Assembly: GCA_003833135.1 (NCBI GenBank)
Contig: QZLH01000031.1
Location: 168,353-232,352 of the forward strand
DNA length: 64,000 nt
Source of the DNA: Oehlia diaphana
Taxonomy: Eukaryota > Glomeromycota > Glomeromycetes > Glomerales > Glomeraceae
Direction: 5' to 3'
This document shows, piece by piece, positions 23,836 through 34,558 of this stretch (its first letter is position 1; each line of letters starts with the position of its first letter). The notes beneath the pieces were generated by a model. That model did not search any database. It was not told the origin of the DNA and saw nothing but the letters and a program-made list of their open reading frames with translations. The translations under genes and the position numbers were made by a program.

Positions 23836-23960
23836 TTGATATAATTAAAAAATTTGTTTATTTTTCCTTCGAATAATGTCTTCGTTAAATAATTATTTTG
23901 GAGGATTCACGTGAAATTACTAATAAAGATTAAGTGAAAGCATTTTTATGTCATATATTT

Positions 23961-24412
23961 TCATAGTTAGAGGTATGAAAATTATATCCTAATGTATTAA
24001 CATTTTCGCGGTGAAGCACAAAAAAGTTTTAAACAAAAAAAGAAAAAATATATATATATTATTTAAATAAAAAGTAAAATGTGAAAAGAAATTTAACAAG
24101 CAATATACAATAAACAATATTGTAGTATTTGTCTGATTTAGCATTTAAAGTATAATTAGCTTTTTATGAAAACAAGATTGATGGTTATTACCAACGGTCA
24201 ATTGGAGACTTAGCAATATAATTCAATTTTACTGGACTTAAAAAACACTACGGAAATAAGAGTGATAAAGATGTCCAAAGGTGTTCACGTGAATGTGATA
24301 GTCCGTTATATTTTACATCACCAAATATAAATTTCACACGTTGTTTGTGTAGCATAATAAAAGATCTAATAAATAACGGGCCAAAATATTTATTTGGTGC
24401 AAATGTGAAATA
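23961..24412. other. Intergenic region between MIF and PMT
   Basis: AT-rich. AATAAA near 24110 could serve the MIF transcript. No coding sequence is seen. Confidence 0.4.
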
Positions 24413-27400
24413 TGGCTTCTAAATATAAGGAAGGCGATGGTTTAGAACAGCTGCAATATTCAGGTACATTTTTATAACGTGGTAAGTATCATAAATAAAA
24501 AGTTTATTAACTTTTTCAATTTGATTACTACAGATCAAATTACTTCTACTGGAACTTCATATGGCGACATAAGATTTCGAAAGTCAAGAATTGACTATAA
24601 AGACCCTGATCCGATATATGATTTAAGAGGATATGAATATAAGAACAGAAAATCCACTCGGTCACTCTTTAGAGTAAGCAGGGGGGATTTATTGAATCTT
24701 ATTATACTTATATTAGTAGCATTTATAGTGAGATTATATCGGTTAGATCAACCTACTTCAGTAGTGTAAGTGTTAATTTCATTTATCGATCAATTATTTA
24801 ACGATAATAGAAGCTAAGAAATTTATTTGATTTAATGTTATAAACAGATTCGATGAAGTACATTTTGGTGGTTTTGCAACGTATGTTCAGCATTTTATTA
24901 AATTCCGACTTACGTGTTTTTTGTTTATTATAAGATTAACTTATTTATTTAAACTAGAAAATATATGAGAGGAAGGTTTTTTATGGATGTGCATCCACCA
25001 TTAGCAAAATTACTGATTACACTTGCTGGTATATTAGGCGGGTTTGATGGGAGGTTTGATTTTAAAGAAATTGGCAAGTAAGTTCAAAGATGGTTATTAT
25101 TTTATTTAATTATAATTATAATTAATTTTTTCCCCGTTTTTTCCTTTATAAATACGTGACTTAGGGATTATTTGGAACCTAAAGTGCCTTATGTAGCAAT
25201 GCGTTTATTACCCGCTATGTTGGGAATCTTCTTAATACCAATTTCTTATTTAACAATAAGATTATCAGGGTTCAGCGGTGCTGCGTCGTTTTTAGTAGCT
25301 GCTTTAATTATATTTGGTAATAATGAATACTTTTTTTAGAGAAAACCAAAATTTAAACAAATTTTTATTAATTTTTATATTGGGTTCTTTAATTAAGAGA
25401 ATGGGTTGGTAACACAAAGTAGGTTTATTTTACTGGATGCACCTCTTATTGCTTTCACTGGTTTTACAGTGTTGATGTGGGTAAAATTTCATAATGAGCA
25501 AACGAGGTATGAATCTATAATATATATGTTTATTTCTTCTTGTTTAACTTTCTCTTAATGATACTTAATTCTTGATAAATTAAATATAAGACCTTTTAAA
25601 TTTTGGTGGTGGGTTTGGTTGGCAATGACTGGAGTTGGACTTGGGCTTACAGTGAGGTATGTTGACAAGAATTAATTGTTATTTTTTATGGATATATTTT
25701 AATTTATTTTTTTTCTTTTTCGGTATAGTTGTAAGTGGGTCGGACTTTTTACAATTGCTCATATTGGATTATCAACGATAAAGGGATTATGGGAATTACT
25801 CGGTGATTTAAGAATAACTCCGGTAAATATAAATATATTAACTTTAAAAATGATTATAAAGATTTATTTAAACAAAAAACCTTTTAACCTTAGATTCAAT
25901 GGATGAGACATTTTTTTGCTCGAGCATTATGCTTAATTGTGATTCCAATATCATTATATTGTTTCTTTTTTGTTATCCATTTTGCGATATTGCAAAATGG
26001 TGGTGATGGAGACGGATTCATGAGTTCTGAATTTCAACATACTTTAAGAGGACATGATATGAATGATATGCCAATAGGTGTGAATTATTTTAATGTTTAG
26101 TAATTATGTTTGATTTTGATTTTTCCTGAAGAAAAATTTAATAATTTATTAAATTATTTAGACGTTGCATTTAATTCACAAATAACAATAAGACATGTTA
26201 ATACGCAGGGAGGATATTTACATTCTCATAAACATAATTATCCTGGAGGAAGCACACGTAAATAATTATTTAACCGTTATATTTTATTACAATAACATTA
26301 ATAAATATGTGTACTTTATTTAGAACAACAAATTACCTTATATCCGCATAAAGACCATAATAATTTGTGGATTTTACAAAATGAAACCAATCTCGCGGTA
26401 AATGAAACTAACCCTATTTGGGTTTATGATGGCGACGTAATTCGACTGGAACATAATTCGACTCACAGGAGGTTACATAGTCATGATGTCAGACCTCCAG
26501 TTACTGACGCAGATTTTCAGAATGAAGTTAGGTGAGGTGCTTTTGAAAGCAAATTGTTTTTTATTTGTTTCTTAAATTGCTATTTACTATCAATGAAAAT
26601 TTTTTTTTTAACAGTGCTTATGGTTATGAAGGATTTGATGGGGATGCAAATGATTTTTGGCGTGTAATAATTGTGGATCATGATAAATCAGATCCGGAAT
26701 CTAAATTGCGTCTTCGTACACTCCATACAAAATTCCGTCTTCAGCATGTTATTACAGGTTGTTTTTTATTTTCCCATTCTGTGAAATTACCTGATTGGGG
26801 TTTCGATCAACAAGAGGTTACATGTGCGAAGGGTGGAAGTTTATCGAATTCAATTTGGTATATTGAAACAAATTTTCATTCAAATAGTAAGTAGAAATTA
26901 TTGTTCTTTTAAACTGAATTAAATGTTTTTAATGACTTTATTTACTATACTTTCTAGTTCCTGAAGATGCTGAGAAAGTGAATTATGAGAAGCCAGGATT
27001 CTTTGCAAAATTATTTGAACTTAATAAAGTGATGTGGAATACTAATTCTGGTCTGACAGATACTCATCCTTACCAATCAAATCCATCGTCTTGGGTTTTC
27101 ATGAAAAGTGGCATTAACTTTTGGAGCAAAGATCATCGCCAAGTTTTCTTAATTGGAAATCCATTAACATGGTGGTCCTCTGCATTTGCATTAATCGTAT
27201 TTGTTTTTGCAAAATCAATTATACTCTTGAGAGCCAAAAGAGGTTATAACGATAATAATGGTATGAATTGATACTTTAAATTGTTTAGACTCCAAATTTC
27301 AGAATTTTACTAATATATATAATATATATATATATTTTTGTTGTTAGCAATAAAAGAGCATTATGAATCCAACGCAGGCTTCTTCTTCATTGGATGGTGT

Positions 27401-27931
27401 TGTCATTATTTTCCATTCTTTTTAATGAAGCGACAGCTTTTCCTGCATCATTATTTTCCAGCATTATATTATGCAATCTTACTTATTGGCATAGGATTTG
27501 ATTTAGTTACAATTCGATTAAAGACAAGAAATCGTTATATAGTGGCCGTAATGTTTTTATTTGTAGCAATATATGTATTTTCATTATTTTCACCGTTAGC
27601 ATATGGTAATCCATGGACAAAAAAAGAATGTCACGGAGTTAAATGGTTAAACACTTGGGATTTTGATTGCAAGCATAATTTTGATTCTTACGAACAATTT
27701 TATAAGGAGAGTTCAGAAACATTATCTGTTTCGAAAACCGATGATGGTTCTTTACCACTTGATATTAATAGTAATGAACTACCCGCAGAAATATTAACAA
27801 AAGAAAACGAAATAGAACAAAAGATGAATGATACTATTGTAAACAATAATGATGTTCCTGTAGATCCTGTAGAAACACATAATGAAAAAGTTAGAGTAGA
27901 TAATGATGGAGAAAGAGCTATTAATATTTAG
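24413..27931 (+). CDS. PMT1: Dolichyl-phosphate-mannose protein O-mannosyltransferase (PMT1-like), 14 exons, 834 aa
   Basis: ER multi-pass enzyme that transfers mannose from dolichol-phosphate mannose to Ser/Thr of secretory proteins. Exons: 24413-24464, 24534-24765, 24848-24880, 24958-25077, 25165-25316, 25398-25506, 25591-25656, 25729-25822, 25894-26077, 26162-26257, 26324-26531, 26615-26886, 26958-27260, 27348-27931. The sum is 2505 nt (835 codons). Seen: the acidic catalytic motif FDEVHFGGFA (D97, E98), DVHPPLAKLL, RFILLDAPL, SCKWVGLF, then lumenal MIR repeats with LHSH (367-370), YGYEGFDGDAND and CFLFSHSVKLPDWGFDQQEV, then C-terminal membrane segments with QLFLHHYFPALYY. FDEVHFGGFA and YLHSHKHNYPGGS point to the PMT1 rather than the PMT4 group (memory-based). 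An extra polar tail of about 80 residues follows the last conserved block. No breaks. Confidence 0.94.
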
Positions 27932-28154
27932 TGTTGTAATAATTATTAACAGATTATATATATATATTAATAATTTTTAATTTACTATTTTGAATTACTT
28001 TAGATTATTTGTTTATTCTACATATGAAATATATTATTTGCCGCAACGGTTTAATATTTAATAAAAAAAATTAATTATCTATTTTGTTTAAGACATTTGC
28101 TATAATCTACAAAAAGAATTTTTTGCTAATAATTAAAAATAAATATTTAAAGAC
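27932..28154. other. 3' flank of PMT
   Basis: AT-rich with a short TA microsatellite near 27958. AATAAA near 28059 is a candidate polyadenylation signal. Confidence 0.4.
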
Positions 28155-28286
28155 TCATACTTTGCATCCATCCTTACCGATATAACTTAGAAAAGTTATG
28201 GGCAAGTCCGGAATAGAATAATCTTTAAAAGAAAGGTCTAAAAGATATTCAATTTCTTTTACGGATGGTGCACTATACTTCGCCAT
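28155..28286 (-). CDS. Small coding-like ORF, 43 aa, possibly a gene fragment
   Basis: Minus-strand ATG at 28286 opens 43 codons: MAKYSAPSVKEIEYLLDLSF, then KDYSIPDLPITFLSYIGKDG, ending CKV. A GTATGA donor-like site overlaps the stop and a TTTTTGTAG acceptor lies at about 28100, so it could be spliced further. Immediately upstream (28270-28410, minus) a different frame reads LHDMDNIKKTVLTGSVYSQ, which also looks coding. The two frames overlap, which suggests a frameshifted relic. Family not recognised. Confidence 0.3.
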   Translation of the reverse strand: MAKYSAPSVKEIEYLLDLSFKDYSIPDLPITFLSYIGKDGCKV

Positions 28287-28565
28287 CCTCTAAACGTAGT
28301 GACTAAATTGGAAATAAGGAAAATTGACTGACTATATACAGATCCTGTAAGCACAGTCTTTTTTATATTGTCCATATCATGTAAAGTGAAATTATGGGAA
28401 TCCAAATGAAATTTTTTTTTTCTTTTTTTAAAAAAAAAGATAATAATAAAATATTACGTTTAAATATTTTTTTATAATCATAAAGAAACTTACTGATGGG
28501 TTGACTTTCGTCATTGCCTAATCATAAAGGATGAAGCTAATGAATAACGATCATTTCGTTAGCTA

Positions 28566-28573
28566 GTCTGGTT
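28566..28573 (+). repeat. 8-bp target site duplication, left
   Basis: GTCTGGTT, repeated exactly at 28788-28795. Confidence 0.85.
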
Positions 28574-28787
28574 TAGTGTTTTGATCCGGATAAAATCTTA
28601 AATATTTTAAATGAGATTATTGCCGAAAAAAGATTGTAAATCTCAGCTCTGAATAGACTATAATTTCGACCAGAATATTTAATATATTATGAATCAAAAA
28701 ATTGGTAATTCTGATAGTTCCATCCTGAATTAACCGAAACGGATACCGGATAAAAACCGGATAAAACCGCTTCGGATCCAAACACTA
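28574..28787. mobile_element. 214-bp hAT-type MITE
   Basis: Ends TAGTGTTTTGATCCG and, inverted, TAGTGTTTGGATCCG form 15-bp TIRs with one mismatch. Exact 8-bp duplications (GTCTGGTT) flank it, the hallmark of hAT transposition. Sub-terminal CCGGATAAAA copies are present near both ends. No coding capacity. Confidence 0.88.
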
Positions 28788-28795
28788 GTCTGGTT

Positions 28796-31066
28796 CGCAA
28801 AATATTATGATATGTACAATTATTTCGGATCTAAAATTATCAAAGTTTCAGGATATGCTCATTTATAAATTAGTAAATTATCGGACACCTTTTGAACGCA
28901 ACAGTCTCCAAAAAATTCTAATTCACGTGATCTCATGTACAGTATTAACGGAAAGAAATTTGTTGTAAGTTTCTAATTATCTAAGTTCCTCGTATAAAGT
29001 AACAAACGTGAAAAAGAAGAGTAAATGACCAAAAATACACACCTATGTTATTAAGAAAGTTTTGACTAACAGCATTTGATTCATTAATCAGTTGATTTGA
29101 AATTATTCAATAATGCAAATAACATCTTTGTAAAGAAATCATAAATTCTTTCATCGACATCCTAAAAATTTTCTTCACTTGTAACCGAGAAAATTTTTAC
29201 TGAATCAAATGATGGATCAATAGCGAGAGTTTAAAATTTAATGATAAAATCCTACATCAATACCACTCCACTGCTTGAAATTTCCAAAGTGTGCAAAGTG
29301 AGAGATTAAAATCGTTAGACATATTCTATATAATTTCAATTTTAATAAATAATTATTAAATAGCGAATGGTATTATAAAATCTGAATAAATAGAAAGAAA
29401 TAATTATAATAATAATAAAAATGATGAAATTACCTTTATCGAAAATCTTTTTAAACATTTCAGTACCAAAGTCAAAATCTCCGATATAACCTTTCGATTA
29501 TAACCGACTTTCGACTTTAAACATAGAAACCTATATTTAACTTATAAATTTATTTGATTATAACAGAAGATAAAGACATTTAAATATAATATTATACAAA
29601 TTAGTTTAAATGTTGATACTGAATTGATTAGTACAAGAAGAAAGCCTCGCAAGCTCTGAGACCACTAAATTCATACTTTTTGTTCAAAAATTGTTATATG
29701 CTCGAATTAAGAAAGTTAGGATACCGATATATGTCGTCAGAACAAACATATATATATATATATAAATTTATTAAAATTTTGATTCGGTATGTTTAGTTCT
29801 GATAGAATTTTGTCTATAAGAGCTGTGTGAGAGAAAATGTCTATAATTTTTTAAAATAATTTAATAAATTTCATTACAAATTTCAAATTTTAGATTATAA
29901 CTCGATTATAGAACATTACAAAATGTTGAATTCTTGAGTGTTGGAAATTTACATGTATTGTAATTTTTCCAATTTAACGATTATTGGTACAAAATTCGAT
30001 TTCTACAATGAAGTTCCTATTATTTTTTAGATCAACTCTGCTTCTTATTATAATATTATACTAAACCTACTAAACCTGGCACTTTCTGTTTCAATTGGCG
30101 CTGTGAACTCGAGATCTTGGATTATCAAATTTCATAGATCTTTCGGTTAAACCAATTATCATCTTTGATTGCATACATATCATAGATGCGTTGAAAGATT
30201 CTATAATCGTTTATCATTCATTTATAATACTGCTTTAATCTTGTTTACTAATTTATAATGCATGAAATAAAAAATTAATAAAGTTATAATTTAATCTCAT
30301 AGCATTAATATACTGGAAAATCTACCTTTTAAAATCTTATTTTTTTTTTTATTAAAAAAAAAAAACGGTAATAAATTAAATATCACATTGCATTATGCCA
30401 ATTATTATTAAATCAATCATTTTTCTGTCAAAATTTTTTTTCTTTTTTTATAATGGATGTCGAATTTGTCCATTGATCTTCAAAAGATTCAATAGAACGT
30501 GGAAATTATAGTGCATGTATTCAGACACGTTGAGCGAACCAATTGTCAGAAGCTGAATAATAATAGTCTATAGAGAAAGTGATGCATTACATTAATTAAA
30601 GTATTTAAATTTGCTGAAATAATTATAAAATCAATTATTGGTAAATATGAGTAATGTTCAAGTATTTTATTTAATATTAGGATTATATTAAATCGGGAAA
30701 TTACCTCGTTATAGCTTTATTTTATTGTAATATTAGTCCTTTTTAATCAAGTTTCATATTAAATTAAATTGATACAAAAAAAAGATATTGGATTTACAAT
30801 AATTACGAATTTCATAAAAATTTTTTTTTAAAAATAATAACCATTTTAACACGCATTTCAATCTAAGAAGAATGTTCAAAAAGAAAAAAAAAAAATAAAA
30901 ATAACTAAAAATACTATTTTTTTTTTTTTCACTTTATTCGTCTTTCTATGTGAAGCATGATAAATATAATTATTACCTTTTGGTTTCCCACACGAAATAT
31001 CGTACAACCTAAATTTCGATATGTAATTTTACTTTCATTATTAACATTCTTTTGGTAAAGTTAGAA
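28796..31066. other. AT-rich gene desert
   Basis: No frame with family-like motifs and no splice-compatible coding pieces found. Contains a (TA)n tract near 29750 and A/T tracts. Confidence 0.4.
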
Positions 31067-31280
31067 CTTTGTTGATAAAGTAAGGTAATAAAATAGAATC
31101 TTGATAAAGAAGGTCAATAGGATTTGAATCTCGATAAAGGAAGTCAATAGAAATATTTAGGATCTTGATAAATTCAGTCAATAGGAATAAATCTTGATAA
31201 AGAAAGTTAATAAGATATAACTTTGATAAAGAAATTGGATAGAAATAGAAACCTTGATAAAGTAAAATCAATGAAATATA
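31067..31280. repeat. Imperfect minisatellite, about seven units of about 30 bp
   Basis: Units share CTTGATAAAGAAAGTCAATAG with variable tails of 5-12 nt. It creates a minus-strand open frame (31041-31271, repeating LLYQD) that is a by-product of the repeat, not a gene. Confidence 0.75.
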
Positions 31281-33895
31281 AAAAAATTACTTGTATTTTT
31301 TTTTTACTTTTTTGTCTACTGACTTTGCGACTTTAACTGTTTTTCATTTGATCAAATCGTCAAATGTCATATGATCAATAATGCAGAATGACGATTAGTT
31401 CTTATTAGTTTGATCGCATGATATAAGATGACCTAATAGTGTAACAAGGTGTTATTAGTATTTTAATTCATTGAATCATTTGAATTGCTTTAAATAGGTA
31501 GTGAGATTAAATAGGAATTTCCGATATGAAACTTTAAATATGCAACCAAGTTCCAAGAACCTTTTGAACCTGTTTTTTGATAAAAGGAAAACTTTTGGAT
31601 TACAAAGCTGTTCTTGTGATAGTCTCATGATTAATCCAAATATCTTTTTCAAATAATATTACAATGATATATTGATAAATATCTTTGTTGGTGTTATCCT
31701 TATTATATATATTAAAAGAAAATAAACTTCTAACCAATTATAAATCTTTCAATGTAAAATTCTTTAATTTGTTTAAATTTGTTCAATGTTGTATTGTTAA
31801 ATCAGGTTAAATTATTTCGAGGGACCGCTAAACAATGATAATTTTTTGAACCGGAGAAAACGGAGATTAGTGAGATTCATATGTAATACAAATAAATAAT
31901 ATTCCGAAAGGCGATCAGAAGAATAGCGTAATAAACATGGATCCATTAAAGGATTTCATTTTTTTAAGAAACAATGTGACCATTCAATAAATGAAAAATT
32001 TTTGTTTATTTGTTTTAAAAAGACATATTCATCTTCCAAATCAAGAATTTGTATAGTCTATGTTTGGATTTGAAATAGGAAAAAATACTCCAGATGTTTA
32101 ACTAGATTTAACTCGTAAAGTTTAAACTATAAAAGAAAAAAATATTGTTATTGGTAGGTATAAAAAATCATTAATTATTAAATTTCCAAATACGTTTCAA
32201 AACAATAAAATTAAAATTTCAGGGGACAGTCATTTTGCATATTGTTTGTTTAAAGATTAGGATTAACTATATTTATTAGTTAATAAAATTTAATATTCAC
32301 GTATCGATAAATCGATAAGATAACTCAAAATGGCGTTATTTATAAATTATTATAAAAAATTAATTGAATAATATTTTATTAGCAAAAAAAAATTAAAAAT
32401 TTATTAAATATATAAAAATATAATTTTTTAAAAGACTTTTTAAATAATAATTAAAGATTAAATTTTAAGAAATTTCGTAATAAACGTAATAAGAGGTTGA
32501 CCAATCATATATTTTTTTTTAACCTAATTAAATTTTTTTCTTTCTTTTTTTTTCTTTGTATAGGAATCATTAAAATTTTTTGAGCAGCTGAGTAGCACGC
32601 GTGAGATATTTAATATTAATTAATTTTTTTCAATTTCACGAGAGAGATATAAAGCATATGACCTTATCAGTTTATCAGATATAATTACATAAAAAATCTA
32701 TATAAATAAATTTAATTAACAAAGGAGCAATCGGATTAGATAAAATAAGTAACTGCAAGAATCAGCTTATATTTACAGGGAATTAAAAGTTTTAAACTTT
32801 AAATGGAGAACAATTATAGGATATCAATTCTTTGTGTGCTCCCTATACCCAATATTTTATTCAGATGCAGTAAATGTATAGTATATATGTATAACGGTAC
32901 TTCCTTACCAAAACTAATAACTGTAATTTCTTACTAAACAAATTGAGCAAGAATTTTTAGTTAGTCGCGTTATTCAAATTCCAAATTCCATAAATCCGGA
33001 TCTGATAAGTGGCATGTGACGATTAAATGATAAATCATCTGACCTACGGTAATTTTTCCGATTGGTTCTATTGGTTGTTCATAGAACATTACTTGTTGAT
33101 CAAATGGGTAATAATATATTCCTTCGAATAGAAAAAAAAGAAATGTAAATACATTATTTATATGACTTTCATTTACATCATTGTTGCATTTATTATTATA
33201 AATGTGCGTTCCCTGAATCTTTTCCTCGAAATATTTTTAACAAAAAAAAAAAGTGTTGTAATTGGGCTGAAATTCGTGCACATCAATTGTGGCTGATAAC
33301 ACTTAATTAATGAAATGTAGGTAACTTCAAAAAAAGAAAAAAAAAAGAGATCAAATGACAACCAGGTCATGCGGGTTCGTCATGATTACTCACTTGTACC
33401 ATAATGGTTACCATCCCTTAAATTAAGGTTAGTATTGAAAATCTTTGGTTCGGGTAACGAGGGAACTTTGGTAGGTATTCGAGAAAAACTGACAAGGGAA
33501 CTCATATTATATTGTTAATCAAGAACTTTAAATGAAAATTCTCCGTTAGATACTGGTTATATAAATAATCTTCTTAGAATAGATTGAATTCGAATTTTCT
33601 TTATTATGTAAAAGATTTATAGATAATAATTTTTTTTTTTTAACAAACAAATAAAAAAAAAAAAATAACGAACGTGATCAAAAATTTTCATATGACTTTT
33701 ATTCGTGTATTAAACGTCCTGTTTTGTTAATACCGCTTACCTTTTATTTAAATTTAATAATATTCATTTTCTAAAATTGACTTAGTTAAAGTATTTAAAT
33801 GCATGTGTTTATGTTCACGAGTTGTATTTGTTATTGTATAATATTATCAGGTTAAAAATAGGTAAAATAGGTAACATGTGAAACCAAGAAAAATT
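31281..33895. other. AT-rich gene desert
   Basis: No supported gene. Several T-tract/A-tract junctions and short palindromes occur. Confidence 0.4.
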
Positions 33896-33904
33896 ATAAA
33901 AAGG
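33896..33904 (+). promoter_or_regulatory. TATA-like box upstream of AT-hook gene 1
   Basis: TATAAAAAG about 150 nt before the ATG at 34049. The intervening leader is rich in poly-T and poly-A. Confidence 0.35.
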
Positions 33905-34048
33905 TTGTCTCAGAATTTTTTTTTTTTTTTAGAAAACTTTTCAAGTATTCACGATTTCACGATCAGATTACTTTTCTTCGAATATCAAAATTTTTAAAAA
34001 CAATCTTACAACTTTTCTAAAAAAATTTTTTTTTTAAGTCAATAAGCA

Positions 34049-34558
34049 ATGTCTCCACCATCAGGTCAAATCGAATCAAGACCACTTAGAGTTAATACTC
34101 CAGCGAAACGTGGACGAAAACCTTATACTACACCAGACGTTATCGATGTAACTGGAAGAACTCATTTTATGGTTGTTAGAAGATTACAAACAAATAAAAA
34201 ACCCAAGAAAAAGATAAATAACAATGAATGTAAAAATTGTGAGCAAAGTGATGAATATGTGGACATACTCGAAGAGAGAATAAATAAGTTAGAAGGCTTA
34301 ATTAATACTTTAAATGATAAAGTCACAAATGTAAAGGCTGTGCCAAATAATCCAATCATTAATTCTAGCGAATTAAATAGTTATTCAAATTTAGATATAA
34401 ATTCTCTTCTTCGTCTTTCTGATACTGTGGGGCAGGTCTTATATAATAATACTCAACAAGTTTCGCCTACAACTACAGTAGAAACAGAATTCAATATAAA
34501 CGAGAATATAATGACAGAACTTTGGAACCCGAGTATAGACGGACAAAATATGTTTTAA
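34049..34558 (+). CDS. Intronless AT-hook protein with CxxC and short coiled coil, 169 aa (paralogue 1)
   Basis: Family not recognised. A basic KRGRKP motif (20-25) resembles an AT-hook for minor-groove binding. It is followed by DVTGRTHFMVVRR (33-45), a lysine-rich nuclear-localisation-like stretch (KKPKKK, 50-55), CKNCEQSDEY (61-70) and a short leucine/isoleucine heptad region (ILEERINKLEGLINTL) that could dimerise. The C-terminal 80 residues are Asn/Ser/Thr-rich with little predicted structure. All blocks recur in the same order in the gene at 47155, so the frame is real. Likely a nuclear DNA-binding or chromatin protein (inference). No introns, unlike the large genes in this window. It sits in a desert: the nearest well-supported gene upstream ends at 27931. 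Confidence 0.82.
   Translation: MSPPSGQIESRPLRVNTPAKRGRKPYTTPDVIDVTGRTHFMVVRRLQTNKKPKKKINNNECKNCEQSDEYVDILEERINKLEGLINTLNDKVTNVKAVPNNPIINSSELNSYSNLDINSLLRLSDTVGQVLYNNTQQVSPTTTVETEFNINENIMTELWNPSIDGQNMF

Larger units (their letters stand above)
21890..23960 (+). repeat. Segmental duplication block B (carries the intact MIF copy)
   Basis: Partner of block A (10690-12290), in the same orientation. Excluding the inserted element 22038-22863, the shared segments keep order and spacing through promoter, exon 1, intron, exon 2 and 3' flank. Divergence is substantial, so the duplication is not recent. Confidence 0.75.

Noticed and set aside
30070..30160. GC-richer stretch considered as a tRNA
   Set aside because: No acceptor-stem pairing or TTC-arm consensus could be built.
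31041..31271. Minus-strand 76-codon frame with repeated LLYQD
   Set aside because: Generated by the minisatellite; composition follows the DNA repeat.
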